Origin: Mycocentrospora acerina
Taxonomy: Eukaryota; Ascomycota; Dothideomycetes; Pleosporales
Direction of reading: 5' to 3'
DNA: 64,000 nucleotides
NCBI GenBank assembly: GCA_022701365.1
Contig: JAKUHH010000129.1
Location: 1-64,000, forward strand
A model generated the notes under the pieces. It searched no databases, was not told the DNA's origin, and worked only from the letters and a program-made list of their open reading frames with translations. Position 1 is the stretch's first letter; each line of letters begins with the position of its first letter. A program made the position numbers and the translations under genes. Shown piece by piece: positions 37,701 through 49,068 of the stretch.

Positions 37701-40700
37701 TAATCAAGCCTTCGTCCATGCCGTGGATCAGAGATCACATGCTACAGGGAACAACTATTTATCCTGGCGCAGGCTTCATTTGCATGGCTCTCGAAGGTTT
37801 GTTACAAGCTGAGCAGGGTCAGACAAAGGCGATCTCTGGGTATCGTGTGCGCGATGTTGATATGCTCGCCGCACTGGTAATTCCAGAGGGCGAGGACGGC
37901 ATCGAAGTACAATTGTCGCTCAAGCCCTGTGGTGACAAAGCCATCTACGCTAAAGGCTGGAAGGAGTTCCAGGTCTTCTCAGTCACACACGATGACAAGT
38001 GGAGTGAACACTGCCGCGGCCTGATTCGTATTGATCACGAGAGTAGGAACATTCCTGTTTCTGTTCGCAAAGCATCTGAATACAGGTCCAACATCAGCCC
38101 GTCAGATGTATATGCTTCCATGCATCGCGTAGGTATTCAACATGGCCCGATATTCCAGAATCTTAAGCAAGTTCGCGCTCGTTCTCAAGGGTCACTCGCG
38201 ACTATTGGGATCGTTGATACTGCGGCAATTATGCCCTACAAATTCGAACACTCGCACGTCATTCACCCAACAACACTTGACACTGTGTTTCAAGCCATTT
38301 ATGCAGCACTTCCTGATGCTGGTGCCAGTTTACAATCAGCACAGGTACCACGTTCTATCAAGAATCTGTGGATCTCAGCCGATATCAAGCAAGGCCCTGC
38401 CACAACATTTCATGCCTTCTCCGAGGTCCGCGACAACGACAAGCAGGGCTTCAAAGCTGCAGTCACAGTCACAGATGACGAAAAGGAAAATGTGGTCATT
38501 ACTATTGAAGACTTTCTCTTCCAGTCCATCGGCAGCGCGATTGAAAACCGCGAGCCATGCGAGAATGACAAGTTCCTCACATCTAAGTGGGTCCCGGATG
38601 TGACATTAATGGCACCAGCGCTACTTCAACAACAGCTGTCTTGCGAGCCAGATGTTCTCGAGTCACAAGCATTGGCTGATATTAAGCTTGTATGCTCTTG
38701 GTTTCTTGAGGATGCTCTGGCAGCCATTACCCCGGCACAAGTCGAGAAGATACAGGGCCATTTCAAGCGTTACTACGCGTGGATGAAAATTCAAGTCGCC
38801 CATAGTCAAGCGGCTCCCGCCACTGAAAACGAGAAGGCTGCGCTTATTGCCAAGATCAAAGACGGCAGCGTCAACGGAGAGCTTGTTTGCAACCTAGGTC
38901 CGCACTTAGTGGATATCCTTTGCGGTCATTTGTCACCCCTAGAATTGATGCAAGACAACCAATTGCTCTTTCGCTTCTATGCAGAAGGTTTAAAGCTCGA
39001 CCGTAGCAGAAAACAAATGGCAGATTTGGTTCATTTATATGCGCTCAAGAATCCTCGGTCTAAGATACTCGAGATTGGCGCTGGCAGTGGCGGCGCAACT
39101 CGTCAAGTTCTCAGCACTCTAGGCACCCAAGATCCTCTTGCCGCATCGTACGACTTCACCGATGTTTCAGAAACCTTCTTTGAAGCTGCTGAAGAAGACT
39201 TTTTGGCGTGGAAGAATCTTCTGAACTTTAGGAAACTCGATATTGAACAGGATCCCGCAGCACAAGGCTTCGAGACTGGCACATACGATATCGTACTTGC
39301 TTCACAGGTCTTGCACAGGACAAGATCCATGGACGAGACAGTCGCTAACGTGCGAAAATTGCTAAAGCCAGGCGGTCAACTTATCGTTATGGAGTCAACA
39401 AAGGACCAGCTGGACTTCCGAATGGTATTTGGGCTGCTGCCAGATCAGTGGCTTGGCGAGGAAGAATATCGATTATTGACTCCTTCTTTGACTGTAAACA
39501 TGTGGGATGATGTACTCCGGAATAACGGTTTCAGTGGGTCTGATCTCGAGATTCATGATTGCGAGAGCGATGATCTGTATGCTTACAGCGTCATTGTTTC
39601 ATCGGCAGAAAACTCAGTTCCAGTATACCACCCAGAGGTCGTCGTAGCCATTCCTACAGTCGCCCCGCCTCAGGAGTGGCTCAATAGCTTGACTGCTTCT
39701 ATTGCTGCCGTCGTCGGTTCAACCCCAATGGTACAGCCTTACGACAAACTTGAATGCGAGGGTAAGATGGTTGTCTTTCTTCCCGAAATCTCCAACAGTC
39801 TCCTCTCTGCTCCTACGGATGCACAATTCGAGGCTATACGCAATATTTGCACAAAATCAAAGGGTATGCTCTGGGTCACAAGTGGCGGAGCACTCGAAAC
39901 ATCCGACCCTTTTTCGAGTCTATCTCAGGGATTCCTACGTATTTTACGTTTGGAATACGTGGGTAAGCTTCTCGCAACTCTCGATCTCGATCCGAGCTCC
40001 GGCGCCTGGTCGACCCCATCTGCATCGACAATTAGCAGTGTTTATGCAAGCATTTTTGCCAATGCTACTGAAGATAAGCCTCGGGATTTTGAGTTCGCAG
40101 AGCGCAATGGCGTTGTCAATATTTTGCGGTACTTCAAGGATCATGACCGAAACAAGACGTGGTTCCCGGATACGATCGAAGCAAACACTGCAGTGTATCA
40201 GAAATTCACCGAAAGTCCAGTTCATCTCACCATTGAAAACCCAGGACACTTGGACAGTCTCATATTCGTACCTAGCCCCGAGGATGAAGGTAGAGACCTG
40301 TTGGCGGACGACTTGGAAATAAGTCCCAAAGCATTTGGCATAACGCCCCGTGACGTAAGTGTTGCCACCAACACTCTTCAAGACAGAAGCATTGGCTTCG
40401 AGTGTGCAGGAATAGTGACACGGGTTGGCGAATCTGCCTCTCTACAGGGTTTCAAGGTCGGCGACCGCGTTGCAGTCCTGCTGGATGGTCAATGCGGTAG
40501 CAAAATCCGTGTGCCCTGGACTAACGTGGTACAAATTCCTGCCGCCATGGGCTTTGAACTAGCAGCTGCCTTACCAGTAGCTTATACTGCAGCCTGGATC
40601 TCGCTCATGGACACAGCTCGTATTAGCAAAGGAGAGAGCGTTCTTATTCATGATGCCGGATCAGCGGTCGGTCAAGCTGCCATCTCAATTAGTAAACATG

Positions 40701-42415
40701 TTGGTGCTGAGATATTTGCTACCGTGAGCAATGCCGAGCATGGGAGCTTTTTGAGGCGCGTCATTGGCATCAAGGCGGACCGCATATTCCCAACTACCGA
40801 TTCTACCTTTGCCGCAGCTATCTTGCAGAAGACAAGCAATCGTGGTGTGGACGTTGTACTCAACACACTCGAGGGCTCCCTTCTACAGGAGACACTCAAC
40901 TGCGTCGCCCCTCTTGGTCACTTTATCGAGCTTGGTAAAAGAGATTTTGAGCAAAACAGTCGTCTTGACATGGGTGCCTTTTCTCGCGGTGTCACTTTTT
41001 CAGCGATTGATGTCGCTATGTTAGCGAAGCATAAAGGGCGTCAAGTCAACCAGGCCTTGATTTCTACTATCGAACTTATGAAGGCAAGGAAGATCCGTGG
41101 CGTACCTATCTCAGTTCACGAGATATCCGATGTAAGCCAGGCATTTCGAGCTGCGTCGGCGAATGCATCGCCAGGAACGATCGTCCTTTCGATCAAGCCT
41201 GATAGCACAGTACCAGTAAGTTTACTCTTTTGCTGTTTGAAGCTGAAAGAATGTTTTCTGACAAGTTTATAGGTTACCCGTCAAACACCAGCGGTAAAGT
41301 TGCACTTTGATGCATCCTATGTCGTTGTTGGTGGCTTCGGAGGCATTGGTCAGAGCATTTGTCTTTGGCTTGCTGAGCATGGAGCCAAGAACCTAATTGT
41401 GCTATCTCGAAGTGCCAACGCAGCCGACAAGGCATCACTTCTCATAACTGAGTTGCAGAACCTGGGGTGCCAAGTCAGGCCTGTTGCATGCGACATCACC
41501 GATGAGGCCGATGTTTTACGCGCTATCGAGTCCTGCAGAGACATGGCTCCTATTCGTGGCGTTATTCAGGGTGCCATGGTTCTTCGCGACTCCATTCTTG
41601 AGCAAATGTCACTCACCGACTACATGACTGGCCTTCGCCCCAAGGTGCAAGGTACATGGAATCTTCACACAGCCTTTGCATCCACACCTCTTGACTTCTT
41701 CGTCATTCTTTCTTCCATTGCTGGCGTCATTGGCATTGCGTCCCAGTGCAACTACGGCGCAGGTGGCGCATTCCAGGATGCGCTCGCATCATACCGAACC
41801 AGCCGGGGCCTACCCTGTGTCTCCATTGACATTGGGGCAGTGAAAAATGTCGGCTACGTTGCTGAGCATGATGATACCGATGCTTATCTTAAGAAGCAGG
41901 GCCATATGGTGCTTTCCGAAGGAGATGTTTTGAAATCTCTCGCCTGTGCCATCACATCGCCATTTGCAACGCAATTGATTTTCGGCATCAACACAGCGCC
42001 CAGCAGCGCACTCTGGGATGACGGTGCGGCATTCCGCGATCTCCGCTTCTGGCCTGCCAAATTCCACTCTACAGGCGATGAAGGTGCAAACGCAGGCGCC
42101 GTCGACACACTCGCTGGCCGCATCGCGTGCGCAAAAACCCTTGAGGAAGCAGCCGTAGCGGTAGCCGCCGAGATCACTGCTAAAATCATGGACATTTTCA
42201 TGATTCCTGAGGCCGAAGTATTTCCAAACAAGCCCATGGCTGACTTTGGAGTGGACTCTCTAACCGCAGTGGAGCTAAGAAACGCTCTAGCCACAAAGGC
42301 TAGTGCTGAAGTCTCTATTTTCGATATCATGCAGAGTCCAAGTTTGAGTGCGTTGGCTCTATCAATTGCTGCGAAGAGTGCGCATCTGAATTCTGCGTTG
42401 GTTGTTGCGGCGTGA
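34719..42415 (+). CDS. Highly reducing polyketide synthase, KS-AT-DH-CMeT-ER-KR-ACP
   Basis: Exons 34719-34988, 35042-35704, 35757-36011, 36089-41215 and 41273-42415 give 2,485 residues. KS: IGMSCRFAGG, active site DTGCSTTLTALHQAC, AHGTGTPTGDP and NFGYGGANSH. AT: FTGQGAQWWAMG and SHSSGEIASAYAAG. DH: DHMLQGTTIYPGAG with the catalytic His. CMeT: ILEIGAGSGGATRQVL. ER: GFECAGIVTRVG, with a cofactor loop LIHDAGSAVGQAAI that departs from the usual GGVGQ. KR: VVGGFGGIGQS and the NYGAGGAFQDAL tyrosine. ACP: ADFGVDSLTAVEL. It should make a reduced, possibly methylated chain, passed to the SAT of the divergent NR-PKS. There is no release domain, as expected for such a pair. The acceptor at 35,041 (CCCAG) was chosen because it restores the CLDPQFRL motif. 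Confidence 0.95.
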
Positions 42416-44854
42416 GCAACGATAGGAAAGAAAGATCTTACACTTATTCTAGTGCTACTCTTCTCGTTGAGAGATTGTATTAAAGTTTTTTGACAGAAAC
42501 GTTCATGGAATTAGGATAGTATTCGCGAAATAATTAATTTGATATATATATTCATACATTGTCGTTGAACTTTGTTCTCTATTTTCCCTCTTGATTCACA
42601 AAAGTGTGCAAATAGTATGCATTCTAAAGAGATGTGGGAGATCTTTGCTGTTAAACTTATGTTATTTTCCATTTAAAATTTTACAAAAAATCAAGCGAAC
42701 GAATTGCAATGTTAAATGTGGGATACCACCAACCTTTGATTCGTCTTACGTAGGCTGTGACAGAAAATTTAGAGAGTTTTTACATTGTGAATATGTTTAA
42801 GAGACAGTTCAGCGCCTCGAAGAAACAACGTTTTTGGCTAAAATGTTCTTTTCTCTTTATCTATTTCATTAATCAGTTTCCTTCGAATTCATTGTCTTGC
42901 ACACTGAAAAAAGAATCCAATTCAGACACGTATAAATAGCATCGACTGCACATTCGTCCGTAGGGGGTTTGAGAGGAATCAACAACTGCAAATTCTATAG
43001 CATTAAGCAAATCGTGACACATTTTAAGTACCAGTAAACGAGGTTGTATTTTGAATCAGTCTGGACTTTACTTCTTATCTTTTGAACCTGTAGTCTATCA
43101 TTTGCAGCTTAAATGTACATCAAATTGTCAGTTTCCCCACAATGTATATTTTTCTTTTGATAAATTCTCTAGATCGAGGAAAACATACGCGGTTGTTTTG
43201 AAAAACAAAATTTTCAATATACACTACTGGCTTTTCTTTTTGCTATTTTGCAAAACATGAACTTGACTATTATATGATTAATTGTCCAGGATCTAGTGCC
43301 AAGTGGAATGTATTCGTCTACTAGCACAAGGAGCTTGAAATCAATGAGTCTTTTGCTTCTTAAACTCTAGATAGCGGTAGTACGTCGAAGATAAATAACT
43401 ATGTACCGTAAGGAAATATAGATAACAATGCCGGTTTTAACATTTTATCGAAGCTAGAATCCCTTGAATGCTCTTCAATTACGACAAATGTCTACAGTTT
43501 TTGGTTGCCCCCTGTAATGCAATGCAAGTGGTACTGGTAGTAGAAAACTTTCAGCTTAAATCAAAGACTTAGAAAGACAGAGATCTTGTGCTAATTTTAT
43601 AATCAATGAAATTGTTCATACTCTGCCCAAACAATGTGATAGGGCGGGTTTCATTCACAAGTTGCTTGAAAGAGTCTCTAATCATGATACTGAATAACAG
43701 ATAGCCATTCCTTTCCCGTACCTGCTCTAAGACAAACAAAAGTTGCAAATAACATGCTAATTTAATATCTATTACTTTGGCTCATTCAACTCTAACGATA
43801 TTGATGTCTTGAAATGATAAGGAGCGCACTCGCAGATTTGTTGCTAAGTTAGGTTTCCGGCTTTCCCAATGCTACCTCGTACGAATAAAATCACAATCAG
43901 GGTAATTATCCGGAGAAGCTAATCTACCGAACTCCAGCTGTTCCGAGAGCGGGACATAGATGCTCCATTTAATTACCAAATATAATTCATACGATGTCGT
44001 ACAATCAGGCAAATATAAGATGATATTAACTTAATAATCGATTTGATACTATAAGGGTTTTAACAATTAATTTCTTTATCATATAGATCCTGCGTTAATT
44101 TCTGGATTTCTAATAAATTCGAAAATATGTAGTACTGAATCAGCATTATGAAAAGAGTATTCATCGCAAAGAGTGAGGTAAAAAAAGTCTATCGTGAAAC
44201 AAATCACATTACTGTGTTGCAAAAGCAGATTTAATAACATCTTTGGAATTAGTTGCATACATTTCGTATAATTTGTATGTTGCATATAGTCGAGATGGGT
44301 ATTTCTTCGTATGAAGAATAAGACATGAATGTATTGTAAACTGAATAAGAGAATAGATTGGTGTATTAGAACAGCGTAATAATACAATACTGGATAATTC
44401 ACTCCGATATCGAGTAACACGTTCTTGTATAGCCTGAGTATAAGCCAAGCTATTGAAGCTATCGAATAATTCATGCCACTCGCTTGAACGTTCCATTTTT
44501 CTCTTGGAATGCCGTGATGTTTTCTTGGAAGCATCATTTGTTTTAGAAATAATGGGGTGACACCGGCTGGGCGACAACGGCGTTCTCTTGACAAGACATT
44601 TTACCCAGTCATAGCGTCAAGTCGAAGCGATCTTAATACCGGTCGGAGTTTCTAAAAGTCCGACAATCATCAAGCTGAACATCAAAAGAATGTGGATGTA
44701 AAATTGTTTACACATATATCAGAAGCATACTTATTTATTTTCACACCCTCTCAGTATCTTGTATAAAAGACGACGAGTTGAAACCAAATTGCACCTAGAT
44801 AATACTTTTAGTCTTCGTTTTAGTTATCTCCAAGCTGAATCTCCCTTACAGAAA
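42416..44854. other. 2.4-kb AT-rich spacer inside the cluster
   Basis: Separates the HR-PKS from the oxygenase. Overlapping minus-strand frames of 171 and 122 codons at 44,079-44,594 show no domain and are judged chance in AT-rich DNA. The last 220 bases carry the oxygenase promoter with its inverted motif. Otherwise nothing is seen. Confidence 0.5.
44643..44663. promoter_or_regulatory. Inverted cluster motif upstream of the oxygenase gene
   Basis: TCGGAGTT at 44,643-44,650 and AGTCCGA at 44,657-44,663 form an inverted pair of TCGGA half sites, about 190-210 bases before the oxygenase ATG. The everted/inverted TCGGA spacing is what Zn2Cys6 dimers often bind. The assignment is an inference from recurrence in the other cluster promoters. 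Confidence 0.55.
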
Positions 44855-45970
44855 ATGTCAGAAAAATCTTTGATCCCTATTATTGATCTTTCGCCCTATC
44901 TGGCACCAAACGCTACTCCCGAAGCCAAAAGTCAAGTTGTTGCAGAAATTTCCAATGCCTGCAGAACCTATGGCTTTTTTAGCATTGTCGGCCATGGCAT
45001 ACCATTGAAAGATCAAAATTCTGTTTTGGATTGTGCCAAGCTGTTTTTTGATCTCCCTACAGAAGAAAAGATGTCGGTGTTCATCGAAAAAGCTGTGGGA
45101 ACGTCAAATCGCGGATATGAAGTCTTAAAAGGGCAGACTTTAGAGCCAGGCACTTTACCTGATATGAAAGAGGTAATATCTATGAACCAGAATAATCCTC
45201 TAACTCTTTCACATATACTAAACTGAATTAGGGATTTGTAATTGGCGCCGAGATTCCTAAAGACGACCCTGATGCTGGCAGATTTCTCACAGGCCCGAAT
45301 CAGTGGCCGAAATCTCTTACCAAGGAAGAGTTTGAGGAGCCTGTCATGCATTATCGCGACAACATGATATCACTCAGCGAAACAGTTCTCAAGATTCTAG
45401 CTCTTGGACTGCCCACAGAATGGGCATGTTCACCAGACGTATTTGATGAGTTCTTCATCAAACCATCAGGAAATCTAAGATTGCTCCACTACCCACCCCA
45501 AGCGTCAAAGAACCCGAAGCAATTCGGAGGTAAGCTTTAATTGCCGATTGATAGTCATTTCTAATACCTGACCAGTTGGAGCTCATACCGATTTTGGCGG
45601 ATTAACATTCCTGCTTCAACAACCGGGATCAAAAGGTCTCGAGGTTTGGTATCCACCTACGGACAGCTGGGTTCCAGTTCCAGTAACAGAAGACTCCTTT
45701 GTTGTTAATATTGGTGATCTTATTGAGAAGTGGACCGGTGGTTACTATCGAAGTGCCATCCATCGTGTAATCAACTTGGGTGACAAGCATCGTTATAGTG
45801 CACCGTTTTTCTTTAACGGGAATATGAAGCTAAGGACAGAAGCTCTGGACGGATCAGGACACAAGTTTGGTGTTGAGGAGCATTTCATGATGAGATTGAG
45901 AAAATCTCTTGGTGAAGCAAACAGCAAATTTCTCGAGAAGCATGTGCCAGTGGCTGCAGTTAGCGCATGA
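44855..45970 (+). CDS. 2-oxoglutarate/Fe(II)-dependent oxygenase (IPNS-like; CitB/TropC type)
   Basis: Exons 44855-45172, 45232-45529 and 45576-45970, 336 residues. The N-terminal domain (IPIIDLSPYL, CRTYGFFSIVGHGIP) is that of the isopenicillin-N-synthase-like family. The iron ligands are the HTD of VGAHTDFGGL and the His of SAIHRVINLG. The 2-oxoglutarate-binding Arg-x-Ser is RYS in KHRYSAPFFFNG. The protein is soluble, with no signal. In known pathways, enzymes of this type oxidise a methyl group on the dearomatised or aldehyde-bearing ring (citrinin) or trigger ring expansion (tropolones). Here it sits between the PKS pair and the FAD monooxygenase under a cluster-type promoter, so a tailoring role on the NR-PKS product is likely. 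Which reaction it performs cannot be read from the sequence. Confidence 0.92.
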
Positions 45971-47056
45971 AAATACTATCTAGATCCTGTGAAGAATATA
46001 GTAAGTATTTATGTGCACTCTTCTCTGAACTAGACAATTGTGTTTCGCCATCAATACGTAAAGTCTAAAATGAAAGTCGTTGTGTTTCTGTATTTGATAT
46101 TAAGCGTTTTACTTTCCTCTTGCCTTCTAAGTCGTCAGCAGAGTCTGTGACATGTCGAATTGCATCAGACCTGGGAGAGAATAGCTGAGTTAGTTGGAAA
46201 ACAAGTCGTTTTCTGGAAATGATCAAAAATCTTTAATGATAGTAAACCATTTTAATTTTTAACGCATGTGAAGAATGTCCGCAACTGATTCATCTGGCTA
46301 GTATATTAACGTCAAATTGACAATGTAAACGAGTAAGGCGAGATGCAACACGAAATGATCAGAGAGTATCGTTGGGTTGTGATTAGACGACATTCATAAC
46401 CCTCAAGAGAGAGAAAAAATGAAAGAATAATCTAATTTATTAATTTGTTATTCTGTACCTCAGAGACCATCTAAAGTATGCTCTTAGATTTAATATTTCT
46501 AACTCACAATAGTACATACGCAGAAATGATATAACCAATTCAAAGTTAATCCTGATCAAAGAACGTACGCTGAATATTTCAAGTTATGTTATTTAAATTT
46601 GATTGAAAGCAATTTCGTTTACTCTTGAGCTTACTGTGAAGTTATGAAATTTTGGTCATCGCTGCATCAAAAGGTATCTAAATTTGTCAGAAGAGCTGAA
46701 TTTATCTTGCACGATTAGCTATCGACCACCAACACTTTAGAACTCTATGTGATACTGTAGTATCAGAGAACCATCTTGCACCAAATTGTTTGTTGTTGAG
46801 TAGGATTGTGCACATCTTTCAGGTGGTGGATCGAGAGACTAACCATTTGAAACACAACAAGTCTCGATTAATAAATATAAATCCAAGTACATAACATGTG
46901 ATTAACCAGGTCTTTACAACATTAGCATAGTTTAAAAGGATTTGAGTCTAAGTTCATGTGTAATTTCAACTAGCAATATGGTTTGCTATTTGGTCTGATG
47001 TTAATTTTCTAAAGCTTATTCAAAAGCGTCTCTAATGTATGAAATCAGAACTAAGG
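45971..47056. other. AT-rich intergenic between convergent genes
   Basis: About 1.1 kb between the 3' ends of the oxygenase and the acyltransferase. No frame, repeat or motif could be supported. Confidence 0.6.
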
Positions 47057-48460
47057 TCAATAACGCTCCTCAATCGCATAGGTGCATCGACTCCATTCAG
47101 GATTCTCCATCAATCCCTTCAACTCCATATCCGGCAAGCAAACGAGAATAAGGTAGTCCCCATTAGCCTCCTGAGGGTAGATGTAGAATGTGTTCACCGT
47201 CAATCCCAGGTGAGGACGACGTCCGAAGTCCGATTTGCCTAAAACACCGTAGTCAAAACCATTCACCTTCGCATTCATCATTGAAGAATGACCAACATCT
47301 GTTTGTAAATTCATCCCACCAGAGTACAGTAATTGAGTTTTATCAGCAACTGTGTCGATAAATGTGGCATAAGAGCGAGCCGAGAAGTCATTATTCACGT
47401 CGTCAAGATCTTTTCGAAGACGAGTTGCCACAGTAGAGAGAGGCGCGTCGATTAGTTCTTGAAAAGTAAGGCGAGAGGGAGAAATGTAAACCATTTGTCC
47501 TAGATAACCAGGAGAGACACCAAGAACAGGTCTAGTATCGATGGCGCGATTGAACTTGGAAATTGTGGAGGGTGCTAATCCAGTCTTTACTCTTACTGAA
47601 GCTAGTGCTTTCCAGAATAATGCACAAATAGCGTCATTGGGTGAGATGAAGGGAACGTCAGAATCGTACCCAACGGGGTCTTCTGCAGCTTTCTTCACTT
47701 CTGCAAGCTTGTCTTTTCGGAATAAAAAGTTTTGCCATCTTCCACCAGGACGGGCCGGGACAAACTCAGGAGCTGGATCTGGTTTGAGCAGCCAACTGTG
47801 GTCGAGTATAGGTTCAAACGGGTCTAGGAGACGAATCACATCGGCTGGGTCTTGGTTTGCAGCTGCGATTATGTCCTCTGGAAAAGGCTCACCGCGAAGA
47901 GCGGCGGATAGTAGCGTGATTATCGTGAAGAGACCAGTACCGTCAACAACATTGTGTTGATTTGTGTATGTGAGAAGAAAACCCCCCTTAACAAATGTGA
48001 CCTGAATCATAGCTGGTGGTGCAGGCCCAATAACTGCGGTATCGTACCGTTCAGGAAATCCTGGGTACGGGCAAAGGACTTTTCCATCGAGCATGTAAAA
48101 CGGAGCATTGGCAGCACACATCTCCGGATATGATGGTAAAAGGTCAGTGGCATCTTTGATCTTGAGGAGATTGTGAGGCGGAACGTCTGTGGGCCATGGT
48201 TCCATACGGATGGTCCCTGAGGTTCCATCGTTATTCTCTGTATGAACGACTTGTCCAGTAAGCCAGGGAATCGCGTCAAGAATCTTTCCGGTCGCGTCCT
48301 TCAGGGCTGAAATAACAATTTCTTGCGTGAGATCATCGCGCCATGGAAATAGAGCGACACCATGATTGTAGGTCTTCAGCTGGGGAAACTGTCCAAGAAC
48401 ATCGACGCCGCGGGGTAAGCCCGACATGTTTTGAAAAAGGGAGATATTGTGTAGGCTCAA
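47057..48460 (-). CDS. BAHD/trichothecene-acetyltransferase-like acyltransferase
   Basis: A single exon of 467 residues. The catalytic HxxxD is HNVVD in TNQHNVVDGTGLF at about residue 187, with the C-terminal family region DYGVLGKSDFGRRP near residue 410 in the place of the DFGWG motif. The mid region GRWQNFLFRKDKLAEVK matches the fungal acyltransferase family used to esterify polyketides. It would transfer an acyl group from CoA, or a polyketide chain from a carrier, to a hydroxyl of the product. AzaD and CazE play this part in azaphilone pathways. It diverges from the FAD monooxygenase gene, and a tandem ACTCCGA element lies 180 bases upstream. No signal peptide is seen, so it is probably cytosolic. 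Confidence 0.9.
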   Translation of the reverse strand: MSLHNISLFQNMSGLPRGVDVLGQFPQLKTYNHGVALFPWRDDLTQEIVISALKDATGKILDAIPWLTGQVVHTENNDGTSGTIRMEPWPTDVPPHNLLKIKDATDLLPSYPEMCAANAPFYMLDGKVLCPYPGFPERYDTAVIGPAPPAMIQVTFVKGGFLLTYTNQHNVVDGTGLFTIITLLSAALRGEPFPEDIIAAANQDPADVIRLLDPFEPILDHSWLLKPDPAPEFVPARPGGRWQNFLFRKDKLAEVKKAAEDPVGYDSDVPFISPNDAICALFWKALASVRVKTGLAPSTISKFNRAIDTRPVLGVSPGYLGQMVYISPSRLTFQELIDAPLSTVATRLRKDLDDVNNDFSARSYATFIDTVADKTQLLYSGGMNLQTDVGHSSMMNAKVNGFDYGVLGKSDFGRRPHLGLTVNTFYIYPQEANGDYLILVCLPDMELKGLMENPEWSRCTYAIEERY

Positions 48461-49068
48461 TGAGTAGGTTACAACAAGTGCATTAAAATGAGGTGTGCTT
48501 GATTTTAGAGAATGCGATGACTACCAACTAAGGTTGATTACTTAAATCTCGTTAGTTATAGGAGTGCGTGCACGTCTTTCAAAGTGAAAATGTATTTGTG
48601 TTCTTTTGTCGCAGTTGATTAATTGAATTTCCTTGAAATACTCCGAACTCCGACCTTGAATGGACTTTATCGCCGAATTCGAAGTCGCATTGATTTTGGA
48701 CATTTATTATCGTTATCAAAACATATCAAAGGACATTGTGATTGTCTATTAAATTCTTTTCAGCGTATTTACGTGACCTTTCTTGACGATGATGTTTGGA
48801 TGCAGAGTTAATATCGGGTTTGATCGCCCATTGGCTGGGACCTTGAACACGCTAATACCAGGCATTCAAAACGGATCTTCAATTGTCCCGACATTGCGTC
48901 GAGAACCGGCTCGGAGTAACTGGTTACAGTATGGCGCGGTAGCACAGGTAACTCGCATGCGAACAGACAGGAGGAGCAAGCTTTCATACTCCCTTTGTCC
49001 TGCTGTCTCTTTTTAATCCCTATATTTCTTGCAGTATTGTGTATTGTATTTCCACGCTTAGATCTATA
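48461..49068. promoter_or_regulatory. Divergent promoter of acyltransferase and monooxygenase genes
   Basis: 608 bases. A perfect tandem ACTCCGA-ACTCCGA lies at 48,640-48,653, nearer the acyltransferase. TCGGAGTAACT lies at 48,911-48,921, about 150 bases before the monooxygenase ATG. The same 11-mer recurs exactly at 56,600-56,610. Short frames inside this interval are not supported as genes. Confidence 0.65.

Noticed and set aside
44079..44594. Overlapping minus-strand frames of 171 and 122 codons before the oxygenase
   Set aside because: Two frames of similar length in the same AT-rich DNA and no domain in either, as expected by chance.
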